A stretch of DNA of 64,000 bases from assembly GCA_001574975.1 (NCBI GenBank), contig KQ965848.1, forward strand, positions 62,001-126,000, written 5' to 3'. How positions within the stretch are numbered: position 1 is the stretch's first letter; every line of letters begins with the position of its first letter. The notes under the pieces were generated by a model, which saw only the letters and a list, made by a program, of their open reading frames with translations, did not search any database and had not been told where the DNA came from. Both the position numbers and the translations under genes were made by a program. Origin of the DNA: Gonapodya prolifera JEL478 (lineage: Eukaryota; Monoblepharomycota; Monoblepharidomycetes; Monoblepharidales; Gonapodyaceae). Below, piece after piece: positions 23,315 to 33,103 of this stretch.

Positions 23315-23560
23315 ATGAGCGACCAGGGTCGAGGGCGTGGCAGTGGCTACGGAGGACCCCAAGGAGAGGGCCACTGAGGAAGAGGAGGTGGAAGGCTGGC
23401 GGTCGTGGGGGTGCGCCGAGGGGCAGAGTGGCAGCACGAGGAGGCTACGGCGACGAGCGTCAAGAGCAACCGTTTGAAGCATCGGCAGGAGCGGGCCCAG
23501 CAGGTCCGACTCCGGTCGCATCACCAAGAAGCCGGGGTCTTGTCTGGGTTTGGACTCAAT
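23315..23560 (+). pseudogene. RGG-rich N-terminal scrap
   Basis: It starts MSDQGRGRGSGYGGPQGEG and, in a neighbouring frame, continues GGRGGAPRGRVAARGGYG before turning into Ala/Pro linker. Arg-Gly-Gly-rich starts like this are common on fungal Argonautes and other RNA-binding proteins, but no folded domain follows, so the parent family cannot be told. The frame change and lack of a continuation suggest a broken remnant. Confidence 0.3.
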
Positions 23561-23960
23561 GTTTGTTGTTTTTGTTGTGATATAAAAGCCCTTAACACCT
23601 TTTATATCACTCATCACTTCAATATATCTTCTCCCTTTACCCTTCACAATTGGCGTGCGCTCACTTCTCCTAATTGAGGTCAGTGAGATTTGACCATTTC
23701 ACAGATGCGGAATGGAGATATATCCAATGCTTCGCCGGGTTGATGGGATCAGGCAGCCGCCACAACCGTCAGGTGACAACTCTACACGTACCAAGTCGAT
23801 TCATCAGGCGGAATCGCCAAGAAAATTGATGGCATCGCACCGGACTGTCGCAACGCGGATGGACTCGTCTGGGTCACCGACTTCCATGACCGCCGATGCG
23901 GCAAATCCACGACTCGCTCTTCTCCTCCACCACCTCGCTTTTAATGGGTCGCCCATCAAA

Positions 23961-25079
23961 ATGTCACATACTTCATCACTGTCATGCACTTCTTGGTCAT
24001 CCGATTCCACCGATCCCATCGTCGTGGTCGTGACAGGATCGTCGGGATTTTTCGGCCGCCATCTCATCCGCGAACTTCGCGAAGAAGCGTCGTCGCTCGG
24101 CGTGGAACTCCATCTCTGTCTTTACGACCGTGTACAGCCTACGGAGGGAGATGAAAACATCGCGGGAGACATTCTAGACACCGACGCTCTCACCGCTGCC
24201 TTCCAAGGAGCCCATGTCGTTATCCACGCGGCCAGCGTCGTCGACTGGGGCACTGTAACGGAATCTCAGCTTCGCGCTGTAAACGTGGATGGGACACGCA
24301 ACGTGGTTTCTGCTTGCGTGTCTGCAAACGTTGGCACTCTCATCTACACATCCTCTCTCGACGTTCTCTTTTCCCGTGGCGTGCCTCTCTCTGACGCCGA
24401 TGAAACCACACCTTACCCCACCACCCCTCTCAACGCGTACTGCGCTACAAAGGCCCAAGCCGAACGAGTCACTCTCGCCTCTGATGGGACTCCACAACCC
24501 AACGGTGGTACCCTACGAGCTCTCGTCCTACGTCCTTCCGGCATGTACGGCGAGGCCGACCCTTTCTTGTTTCCCCCTATGCTCAACTTCGTCGCCTCAA
24601 AAGGGCTTACACCCAAAATCCGCATTGGAGGACACACCCCATCCTGCCAGCATGCCTACGTTGGCAACGTCGCACACGCTCACGCCTACGTGGCCCTCCG
24701 AGCCGCCATGAACCAAACCGTGCGGTCTAGTGTGGGTGGAAACATCTTTTTCATCGTCGACCAAGCGCCCTCCAACGTGTTCGACCTTCTCGCCCCCGTT
24801 GTGCGGAAAATGGGGCTGGAGCCTCCAACCACACGCCTCCCAGACATTGTCGCACGGACTGTGGGAACCATCACAGACGCCCTGACGACCTTGGTCAGTC
24901 CTGTGTGGTCGGTGCGGCCAAAGTTCACCTATTCGGCCGTGGACATGATTTTGACCCCGAGGTCGGTCAATGGGGACAAGTTGAAGAGGGAGACGGGGTG
25001 GAGACCGAAGTACTCGGAAGAGGAGGCGGCAGAGAGGACCGCCAAGTGGTTCAAGAGCAATCCAGACTTTTGGGCCTAA
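23961..25079 (+). CDS. 3-beta-hydroxysteroid dehydrogenase/isomerase-family NAD-dependent SDR
   Basis: A single exon of 372 residues from ATG 23961; in-frame ATGs back to 23712 would add an unrelated-looking leader. The extended-SDR NAD site TGSSGFFGRHL is followed by HAASVVDWG, the catalytic serine region IYTSSLDV and the active-site YxxxK in NAYCATKAQAE. Then come LRPSGMYGEADPFL and HAYVGNVAHAHA, all typical of the 3-beta-HSD/NSDHL group that oxidises steroid or C4-carboxysterol hydroxyls. The C-terminus (GWRPKYSEEEAAERTAKW) is the family's usual end. Absence of introns is unusual beside its intron-rich neighbours and could mean retroposition or horizontal gain. It borders the virus-like block immediately downstream. 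Confidence 0.85.
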   Translation: MSHTSSLSCTSWSSDSTDPIVVVVTGSSGFFGRHLIRELREEASSLGVELHLCLYDRVQPTEGDENIAGDILDTDALTAAFQGAHVVIHAASVVDWGTVTESQLRAVNVDGTRNVVSACVSANVGTLIYTSSLDVLFSRGVPLSDADETTPYPTTPLNAYCATKAQAERVTLASDGTPQPNGGTLRALVLRPSGMYGEADPFLFPPMLNFVASKGLTPKIRIGGHTPSCQHAYVGNVAHAHAYVALRAAMNQTVRSSVGGNIFFIVDQAPSNVFDLLAPVVRKMGLEPPTTRLPDIVARTVGTITDALTTLVSPVWSVRPKFTYSAVDMILTPRSVNGDKLKRETGWRPKYSEEEAAERTAKWFKSNPDFWA

Positions 25080-25399
25080 ACGCTCAATTATCTCCTCTGT
25101 GAAGTGTTGACTGCGGATCTCAGATGCAGTCGGACGCTTTAACTAAAAATTTTAACGTCGAGCTATTTATAAAAGAAAGGATCTCAGTTGTACAACAATA
25201 CATTGTCGACCACTCATCACGGAGGTACGCGACGGTTGCAAGGTCGGACTGCGCCTGGACGATACAATGTCAACGATACAAGCGAGCTAGCGCTGCATGT
25301 CAAATACGTAATATCCTTCTTCAACCTCTTGTCCGAAGATGTGTTCAATACATTTGTTGCATAAATGGTAGAGTATCGCGCAGTCGAGCTTCCGATATC

Positions 25400-26392
25400 T
25401 TAAGCTGCGGTAGCTTGTGGGTAAATGACACTGGAGTACATGGTTGCGTACACTGCCAAACTTCCCGCGTACACTCGCGCAGTTTGAGAACCGTTGCCCA
25501 GCCATAAAGCACAAGTAGTGGGGTCATTGTTGGGACCTTGGAGAATAGTTGTCGAAAAGATGTCTGTGTACTGGGTTTGAAGCATAGGAAATGACGTACC
25601 ACCATCTCCATTTGCCCATATCACATAGTTTGAGCCCCATCCTTCACCATTCCACACCTTTCCGTAGAGGTGCGTATCGCCACTAACCGAAACCGAGAGG
25701 GCTGATATAAAGGATGTGGAAATGTTGGAACTTGTGATGGCGGGTGAAGCGAGTGTTCCCGTAATAAACGCGCCACCAGCAGTCACTGACGGAGAATAAA
25801 GAGTTGAAGAAGTCAGAGAAGATACTACGGCATTAGAAACAGCCACACCAGTAGATGTGATATTTGTGACAATCGCACTTGTACCATAGATGCTCGAAGA
25901 TGTGGTGTTTGTAAACTTGCCGTTTGTGCCAACAAGACCCGATACTGTCAAAGCGGTAATTGTCGTATTTACGCCCGACAGGCCAGAAGCAGTCAAGGCG
26001 GTAACCAGTATGTTTGAACTTGCCAAACTGCCAGCAGTTAGGTTTGTAGAGACACCACTGGTTAACAAAATCCCGGTCGATGTGAGGTTTGTCAACAATG
26101 CACTTGTGCCCACAATTCCGGTAGATGTCAGGTTTGTAAAGTTGGCGCCAGTAGAAGTGAGACTTGGAATAACTGCATTGTTTGCAAACAAGTTTCCAGA
26201 TACAGTAGCATTCCCAACAAATGCTGTAGAAGGGGTAAGTGGCATGTAGCGCGCGTCCGCCGCGGCCATTGTGATGCCTGATGTGGTTGCTTGGAGAGCG
26301 GGAGAATTGGCGATATCGACACCATTTACTACGAGACTAGAACCTACAACAAGACCGTAGGGAAGGTACACAAAGCTGGAGTTGGTAGTCAT
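25400..26392 (-). CDS. Repeat-rich fibre/adhesin-like protein of the virus-like block
   Basis: This 330-codon frame begins MTTNSSFVYLPYG. Its middle is built from about a dozen 10-12 residue repeats around LTSTGI, LTASGL and NITSTGV, each Ser/Thr/Asn/Gly-rich, then a globular-looking end (GDTHLYGKVWNGEGWGSNY, WANGDGGTSF). Such ladders form beta-structured stalks in phage tail fibres and in giant-virus surface proteins. No specific family is claimed. The frame looks whole. Confidence 0.5.
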   Translation of the reverse strand: MTTNSSFVYLPYGLVVGSSLVVNGVDIANSPALQATTSGITMAAADARYMPLTPSTAFVGNATVSGNLFANNAVIPSLTSTGANFTNLTSTGIVGTSALLTNLTSTGILLTSGVSTNLTAGSLASSNILVTALTASGLSGVNTTITALTVSGLVGTNGKFTNTTSSSIYGTSAIVTNITSTGVAVSNAVVSSLTSSTLYSPSVTAGGAFITGTLASPAITSSNISTSFISALSVSVSGDTHLYGKVWNGEGWGSNYVIWANGDGGTSFPMLQTQYTDIFSTTILQGPNNDPTTCALWLGNGSQTARVYAGSLAVYATMYSSVIYPQATAA

Positions 26393-26432
26393 GGTTATCT
26401 GTCGTGTATATATACATGATACCCAAAAATTT

Positions 26433-28663
26433 ATTGTATATATATAATGCGTTTTTTGTATCCGTATACATTTATCCGCGGACAAAACAATTCTTCAACT
26501 CCATCTTCGCCAGTCGAAATCCTCTTCAAGAGTTTCTGTAAAAGGGGATAATTGACCTTGGCCGCAATCTCTTCATACCTTTCTCGATCAATCTTTTCAA
26601 GAGGCATTTGCTTGTAAGCCCCCAACTCCACGCGAGGCAACAAAAGAAATCACTTTAGGCAAAAGCGTGCTCAATATCGTCTCCCTCGGTGCGAAGATCA
26701 AAGGTCACGGTAGCAGACACATTATTATCGCACCATTGCTGCTGCAGCATATCCACCAGCGCCAGTTGCTCCCACATGGACACATCGCCCGCGCCACGGA
26801 TACCGGGTCCATAATCCACCGGAAATTATGCAACAACTGTCTGCTCTTCGTCGTAAGCTGCCGGCTCAATATGGTACCCGGCCAAGCTGAGCGCCTTGAC
26901 AAGTTTGGACATCTTGGAGAGCCGCACACGTCTGATAATGTACTGCAATTCGGGAAAGTGTACACCGGCTGTTGCACCCGCCAGAATGCTAATTGTCCCC
27001 AACGGTTTCACAGTAGTGACTTTGATGGACATGGGGACCGCAAATTCCGCCGAATGCTTCACATCCAGCTCTTTTATAAAAGTGTACCCCTTGTCCAGCA
27101 GTGCGCCAAGTCTCCCAACTCCGTGTTTCTGCACATATTGGGCGATTCCAGAAACCGAAGTGCCGATTCGCCGGTTTCGCAGCAATACACGATTGGTTTT
27201 GGGGATGTAAGTCTTTGCCAGAGTGACAATTTTGGCATAGAGAAAGGCGTACTTGAGGAGGTCAAAAAACTCTTGGTCGCTTGTTACGTTGTTGAGAAAG
27301 ACTTCCACAAGGTTACAAAGCTCAAAGGACTTGAGAGTTTGCTCTGCACAAGGATTCACAAGAGTCGCCCGTTTGTCTGCAAATGTTGGTGCGTCTTTGG
27401 TGCGTCCAGAAGACTGTATATTGTCGAGAATAATGACGCCAGGCTCCCCGTTTGCCTTGATTCTGTCGGCGATCGACCTCCAATCCGATTCTACCGGATT
27501 GGCGTACACTGAATTGTTGCTCGTCCATCCAAATGCGGCGCGCTCTGGATTCACGTCATAATTCTTCAAGTCCAGATACTCGTCGGTTGGCTGGCCAATG
27601 AGAATCTCTGCTGTTCGACGAACGTTGCCGGAAACCATACAAATCCCGATATAATTGGCAATATCGGCAAGAGTCCGTACTGTCATGGTCATGCCAACAT
27701 TGGCCTCCAGCACCTCGCAAATCTGGGTGTGGACCTTTTTGAGCGGTTCCGGGCCAGACGAAACCCCGCCAAACCCTTTGATTGGCGCTCTGGCAGGACG
27801 CATTTCCTGTAGTCAAAATACACTGGGCCGCGTTGATCCGGGCGAAGATACGAGTTGATAAGGGATCCAAAAGAGTCCACCCATCCTTCGCGCTTGTCTT
27901 CAATCACGATGGTGCGCGGGGAAAGAGAATTGTCCGGACCCAAAACCATGCTCGAAAGATGTTCATCATCCTCCTCCTGCTCATACGCGCCATCCAGTGA
28001 AATGCCGACTCCCACTCCAGCCATCAAGACATCCGCCAAAAAAGGTAAAGGGCTTTGCGGGATCATCGACCGCCTTGCTCCACATATCTTTGGTAGAAAC
28101 GGCCGCGCACGAATTGAGAGCGACGAAGAGCGATCTTTCGTTGGTGAGACTGCTGCTCATGGCCCAGAGCCCTCTTCCCGCCGGAAGGAACTTGAGCGAA
28201 AACGTGTACTCGTACATCCTTTCTGCATCCGCGTTCATGGTCACATTGTCGATCGGAAGGCTGGAAGAGACGAGCCACCGTTTGAGGATAGCGAATGTCC
28301 CGTTCACCACGCGCTCGATAGTTTGCTGCCACGTTTCGTTGCTGCCATCTTCGCGAATTCGGGAGTAGGTGCGCGCGTAAACGATATCTCCGAGTCCGCC
28401 AAATCCAAATTTGGCGCTCCGGGCCGCGTAGGTGTCGACAAATGCTTTGCTGAGCGCGACATCGTTCTCCTCGCGCTGTTTTGCAGACTGTGCGAGTGCG
28501 GAAATGGTCGGAGTTTTGATGGCGTCTGCTTTGAGGGGTTGCTTGGCCAATCACATCGTCCACAGCAGCCAGGAACTTGGTGTTTCGGACTGGCGAGACG
28601 CCAGAGAGCTCGGATGGCGGCATATCGCCAAAGATGGTAGGCTCGAGTTGCATCATGGCTTCA
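26433..28663 (-). pseudogene. Class II (adenosylcobalamin) ribonucleoside-triphosphate reductase, broken
   Basis: Recognisable parts of a monomeric B12-dependent reductase lie in order along the minus strand. An N-terminal region with SAKFGFGGLGDIVYARTYSR and LPAGRGLWAMSS is followed by FGGVSSGPEPLKKV, GNVRRTAEI, the cysteine-containing NPCAEQTL, ELCNLVEVF and GTISILAGATAGVHFP, and a C-terminal tail (LFCP). The enzyme makes deoxynucleoside triphosphates and needs adenosylcobalamin. It is intronless and surrounded by virus-like genes, but cobalamin enzymes are also reported from early-diverging fungi, so a host origin is possible. It is broken, with about four breaks. Confidence 0.75.
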
Positions 28664-28870
28664 GAAGAAGCCTGGGTGAGAGAATCGACAAGAGGAGGGG
28701 TCAATAGAGATGGTTAAAGACTCTAAAGAGTTGGGGATGCGCGAGTGCAGAAAACACTTACACAAATGTGTATGGAGAAGTAGAGATTGTTGGAGAGTAA
28801 AAATGTTTTGGCGCTCTTGACGGATTTGGGGAGAGTGTGTTGGATGAGATGAGATCTCAGTCGTTACCAG

Positions 28871-29140
28871 CTAAAAGTGCGACTCTGACAAGGGAGCAAG
28901 AACATACTCAAGCACAAGCAACGACGCTATAGTTAGCACAAGCGACAAAAATGGGCGTCGCGTCGCTACGTAGAAAACAGCAACAACCGACATGAACTGA
29001 ACAGTTTGGCTCACTACGAGCGAGCCCGCCTTCTTTTCGACGCTTTCCGCAACCGGCCGAAGTCCGAAATTCAGCAGCAGCATTGAGACTACGAGAAGCG
29101 CGTCCACGCTTTCCACAGGCTGCGCGGATGGGAAAGGCAT
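28871..29140 (-). CDS. Small membrane protein, unknown
   Basis: An 89-residue protein starts MPFPSAQPVESVD, with hydrophobic segments around residues 13-27 and 43-58 and a third at 64-81 (LVLTIASLLVLEYVL). It lies inside the virus-like block; small multi-span proteins are common in giant-virus inner membranes. The frame stays open upstream to 30052, but that extension overlaps a better plus-strand frame and is probably a shadow. Looks whole. Confidence 0.4.
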   Translation of the reverse strand: MPFPSAQPVESVDALLVVSMLLLNFGLRPVAESVEKKAGSLVVSQTVQFMSVVAVFYVATRRPFLSLVLTIASLLVLEYVLAPLSESHF

Positions 29141-29237
29141 TTCAGGGGAAACGGTTTTTTGTGATTTGTACGCATGAAAAATAGATTCAGTGTCGACTGA
29201 GAGGATTGGTAGCCTTGAAGCTGCCATGAACGCACAA

Positions 29238-30178
29238 ATGATTTCCATATCACACCTTCCCTTTGAAGTGCTGATGCACATTGTGGCATTCAAGTGATTG
29301 TACCATTCTTGCCAACTGCGATACGGATCCGCCTCGACAAGATTTGGCGAAGGCGAATGCGTCGAGTCGATACATTTACTCATCAAGTGTGCACTCGTCC
29401 GCACATTTACATGTCGCGCCCTTTGCCTCTCACCAGAACGATTCATTTTGGGTACTTTGACAATCCTCTGCACCCTCTCAAACTCGAGTTTGATGGGATA
29501 CTTTCGCGTGGTTTCCAAATCACGGATACTGCAGAGTGTCGTGGATTCATGGAGAATGGGGGACGCTACGTGCCAAGATCCAATATTGATGAATGTGGGA
29601 TGAGGCTGTACAACAAAAGTCGAGATACCGTTCAGTTGTTTGTACCCGTCAGTTTGGCAACAGCTGTAGGGTTTGGCGCTCTTGCAGAAAAGGTGGTTTG
29701 CAAGGCGCGGGTTCTTGGGGAACTGCCATATGTTCACGTACTTCCCACAACTGCGCGTGAGCATGGCACTGGACTCTATGTATCGACAGTTGACAATGTG
29801 ATTGGAGTGGAAGCGACGTACGAAATGTGTCGCACCATTCAGAGGATCGAGCGCAAGGCTGATCCGAACTTGCGTGTAACGTGTGTGGTGGAGTGTGTCT
29901 TGGCATATTGCAAACATTACACAATATACACGCAATATGTGTTGATGGCAAAACTGGTAGAAATAAAAAAGTTTCTTGATTTCGAGGGCGCGCCTCGACA
30001 ATTTGTCGCAGTTCCACACAGGTTTCACAAGACCCGCGGCACAGAGATTCACAATAATTCACCAAAATCTCTGCGGCAGAGGGTCTCGAGTTCTCTGAGC
30101 GGTATTTGTCGGTGCGCAAGGACCCCAACTTGTCTGCCCCAGAGATTCTCTGTGGCGGACCAAATCCGGGGTGCCTGA
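29238..30178 (+). pseudogene. Unknown protein with F-box-like start, virus-like block
   Basis: The start MISISHLPFEVLMHIVAF resembles an F-box first helix. A long frame with well-formed protein follows (NIDECGMRLYNKSRDTVQLF, VSLATAVGFGALAEKVVCKA, GVEATYEMCRTIQRIE). F-box proteins are often carried by giant viruses to redirect host ubiquitin ligases. Broken, about one break. The family beyond the start is unknown. Confidence 0.35.
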
Positions 30179-30383
30179 AACCTGTCCAGGGGTGCTCCAA
30201 AATGATCCGCCCCAGAGATTGAGGGGGTCTACCAAGCAATCTCTGGGGCGCAACTTTCTGGGGCTCCCGCCTCAACAAAATGACCCGTGATGAGACGCGT
30301 TCCCACTGCCCCAGAGATTCACACCAATTCACACAAATCTCTGGGGCAGAGGGACTTGAATCTTCTGAACGGCATTTTGTCGG
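30043..30383. repeat. Hairpin repeat cluster
   Basis: Two direct copies of about 75 bases (30043-30115 and 30308-30383) share CAGAGATTCACA, CTCTG(C/G)GGCAGAGGG and a TTGTCGGT end. Between and within them GCCCCAGAGATT and its complement AATCTCTGGGGC recur, forming perfect 12-base stems at about 30308-30347 and near-perfect ones at about 30214-30251. It is intergenic between opposing frames and may act as a transcription stop or be a small inverted-repeat element. Confidence 0.6.
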
Positions 30384-30407
30384 TATGTCAGCGACTTCTA
30401 TTCATAA

Positions 30408-30893
30408 CTAATCTGGCAACACATTTCTGCTAAATCCAGTGTACCCATTAGCCCCACAGTCCATCTCTATCAAAGATTCGATCATCTGCGATCCCTCAAA
30501 CAACACCTCATAAACAGCCACCATGTGAGTTGAAGCATAACAGACATTGTCAGTATCCTCAATCGCAAACTCCGTAATTCGCCGCGGGCGATCTTCAAAT
30601 GTAAACCTCCAAGGGGTATGGCCGAACGGGCAGAGTCGAATCCACGATCCCCCCTCCATGTACCGATCCACCATTTTGTCGATCAATTCACTCTCATCCA
30701 TGTGGCTTTGGAGGGCGTGTTTGAGACTCGCGACAAATCTCCACTTCCACCCATTAAACGATAGTGCGTCAAGTCGCGCGATTCTCAACATTGGGTAAAA
30801 CCGATCGATCCACTCCTGAGTTTCGTCGGCGTAAGGGTTAAAGTTTCGAGGGATATTGAAATCGTGAAATGAGAGCTGAAGGAGATGCAACAC
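30408..30893 (-). CDS. Unknown protein, virus-like block
   Basis: A 161-residue open frame with protein-like composition (RIARLDALSFNGWKWRF, KMVDRYMEGGSWIRLCPFG, YEVLFEGSQMIESLIEMD). No family is recognised. The frame looks whole and has no introns. Confidence 0.45.
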   Translation of the reverse strand: MLHLLQLSFHDFNIPRNFNPYADETQEWIDRFYPMLRIARLDALSFNGWKWRFVASLKHALQSHMDESELIDKMVDRYMEGGSWIRLCPFGHTPWRFTFEDRPRRITEFAIEDTDNVCYASTHMVAVYEVLFEGSQMIESLIEMDCGANGYTGFSRNVLPD

Positions 30894-31059
30894 TTCGCTC
30901 TTGTGGAAGTGTTTTAAAAGTCTTTGTGAAATATTGAATGATGCGCTCGATATTTGCTTGAGTTGACATTGGCGCGCATTTTTTTACTGATCTTGGGTCT
31001 CTCAGTTGATACCAAAGTTGGTGGATAGCAATCACAACAGCCCCAAGCCATACCAACGA

Positions 31060-31595
31060 CCGTGAAATGTATTCACTATACGTTTCAAACCAACATACGT
31101 TTTAAACACACCCGTCAATTGAAGTACGAGATTCTGGATGGAAGCGCTTGTGGCGGCTTGACGTGCGCTTTGTTTCCTACAGGAGTGGGGACAAGGAGTA
31201 CGAGATGATCAAAAAAACAGCTTACGGACGCGTACGATAGCTCCCGTACAATACCCTACACTCTTTACAATCTCCTCAACAAAAGAGAGCACACGAACGC
31301 GTCTTTTGTGTTGTCCAAACACGCATCAATCCGCGTCGTTCCATCACGCGGGTTTATGCGGTACCGAATCGTATTCAAGCTGCGCAACATGTGGAAGGGT
31401 GACATAATCTTCGATGTAAATCGTACCACTGGTATCGTTCAAAATGTGGGCGAGGACGCGTATCAAAGATGTGTTGAGGTAGTGTCTCGGACGCAAACTG
31501 AAGTAGCCTTCGATGGAGGGATTACTGTGGTAAACAATATTGCTCGCAAGTACACGTCCGCCGTTGCCTCGTACGGGGGTTGCTATTTTGCGTAA
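31060..31595 (+). pseudogene. Unknown protein, virus-like block
   Basis: Protein-like sequence runs from about 31100 through FVLSKHASIRVVPSRGFMRY and NVGEDAYQRCVEVVSRTQ to a stop at 31595. It appears broken (about one break). No family is recognised. Its end overlaps the Nudix frame, as in compact viral genomes. Confidence 0.35.
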
Positions 31596-32280
31596 AGATG
31601 AAGAAGAATGGAGCGCACTTTATGTGAGGAGAAAACACACCTTGGCATTTTCAGACGCCGTGAGGGGGCGGTACTGGCACAAATCAGTGGACGAAGTTAT
31701 GCGCATATATTTACAGGAGATGACAGAGTTTGAGAGAAACATGTTTCTCTCAAGCACCTTTGAAGCCATGAGGTCTTTCTTGTGGAGCGGTAAGCGAAAC
31801 GACCCGAGACGAAGGGACTATATAAAGGCCAAGGCAAAGTTTGAGCAGCTGGATATCTGCAAACTTTCGGAGCATGCACGTGCGATTAAAGAGTCCACAC
31901 ATCCACCGCTTTATGAGCAAACAGAGCTGGAGCTACCCAAAGGCAGAAAGTTGAGTCTGACAGCGACACCTCTCGAGTGCGCGAAGCGAGAGTTGTTTGA
32001 AGAGACGGGAATATCGGCAAATGATGTCGTGTTTGCGACAGATGTGCCTCCGCTTGCGGAGTTGTTTACAGCTTCAAATGGTGTACTATACAAGCACGTT
32101 TTCTACATTGCATATGCAAGGAATCCGGACAGAATAAGGGCATTTGCGCATGATATGGACGAAATAAGTGAGGTCTTGTGGGTACCCTTGAAGGACGGGC
32201 GCGCAAACGGATCTTTGTTTAGGCATTACGACGATTATAAACGAGCTACTTTGTCGAAACTGCTTAATGTGGTCACTTGA
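31540..32280 (+). CDS. Nudix hydrolase, viral mRNA-decapping type
   Basis: It has the Nudix box GRKLSLTATPLECAKRELFEE-TG (positions about 31940-32010) with the REx2EExG core, preceded by TGVAILRKDEEEWSALYVRR and AVRGRYWHKS. This arrangement resembles poxvirus D9/D10 and African swine fever virus g5R decapping enzymes. Such enzymes remove the 5' cap from mRNA and favour viral translation. The start is uncertain, since conserved-looking sequence begins upstream of the first ATG. The frame is otherwise open for about 240 codons and looks whole. Confidence 0.65.
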   Translation: MLASTRPPLPRTGVAILRKDEEEWSALYVRRKHTLAFSDAVRGRYWHKSVDEVMRIYLQEMTEFERNMFLSSTFEAMRSFLWSGKRNDPRRRDYIKAKAKFEQLDICKLSEHARAIKESTHPPLYEQTELELPKGRKLSLTATPLECAKRELFEETGISANDVVFATDVPPLAELFTASNGVLYKHVFYIAYARNPDRIRAFAHDMDEISEVLWVPLKDGRANGSLFRHYDDYKRATLSKLLNVVT

Positions 32281-32284
32281 ATGG

Positions 32285-33103
32285 AGATCCGGATAAATCA
32301 TCTCCACCAGTCCCGAGCATCCTGCTCCCAAAGCCATTGATGTCGAAATCAGAGTATGCAGAGGACTGCAGTCCGTTGAGGTTTTGGCGAGAAGCGTAAA
32401 CCCCCTTCATTTCGTCGTCTGTCGGTGCGTACTTTCCATATACTGAGCGCGGATGCTATCAATTCGCGGTTTGACGCCATTTAGACCATCTCTCGTGATT
32501 CCAAACTTGTACTTGTTCAGTTCGTACACTTTTCGAGCCTCTCGCTCTGTCTCGTTTTGTGGTCGCCACGAAGTAATTACATTTGCTTTGCTCATATCGT
32601 GCTCTTCTTCCGGTATCGCAGAAGCGTCCGTGACCTCGCGCGCGTTTCTGGCCTTCCATTCGCGCTCAAACTCTTCGCGGGTCTTGCCGCCAAACCGCGC
32701 ATCGACAATTGGCAGGGTTCACCACTCCGCCGCCCCCAACTCCACTACCGCCAGGTTCGCTGCTACTGCCAAAGGTGGTTCTCATTTCGCGATCTCTGCG
32801 CAACTCGGCAACATGCTGCCGGTAATTCTCGTGTGACTGAAGAATTCGTGTGGAAGAGTACAATTCCTGCTTGGTTTGAGTCAAGTGTCCATCAGTGTCG
32901 TTTGCAAGAAACAGCTCTCCTGAAACGCAATAAATATCGTCAAGTGTGTGTTTTGTAAGATAAAGTACCATGCCCGGCTGCCACGCGTTTAGAATGTATG
33001 GCAACGCAAGCTCGCCAATTGAAAAGACGCCTGTAGCTGTAGTGGTGTTGTCTGACGCTCTCGCGATACGTGCGACAAATACTTTTGTGCGAGGAATTGC
33101 CAT
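32285..33103 (-). pseudogene. Unknown protein, virus-like block
   Basis: The N-terminal part begins MAIPRTKVFVARIARAS, continues ALPYILNAWQPGMVLYLTKH and a Gly-rich linker, then a charged part (WRPQNETEREARKVYELNKY) and a polar tail. Broken, about two breaks. No family is recognised. Confidence 0.35.

Noticed and set aside
29141-30052. Long minus-strand open frame (upstream part of a 393-codon frame)
   Set aside because: It mirrors the plus-strand frame, whose composition is more protein-like; only the last 89 codons were kept as a membrane protein.
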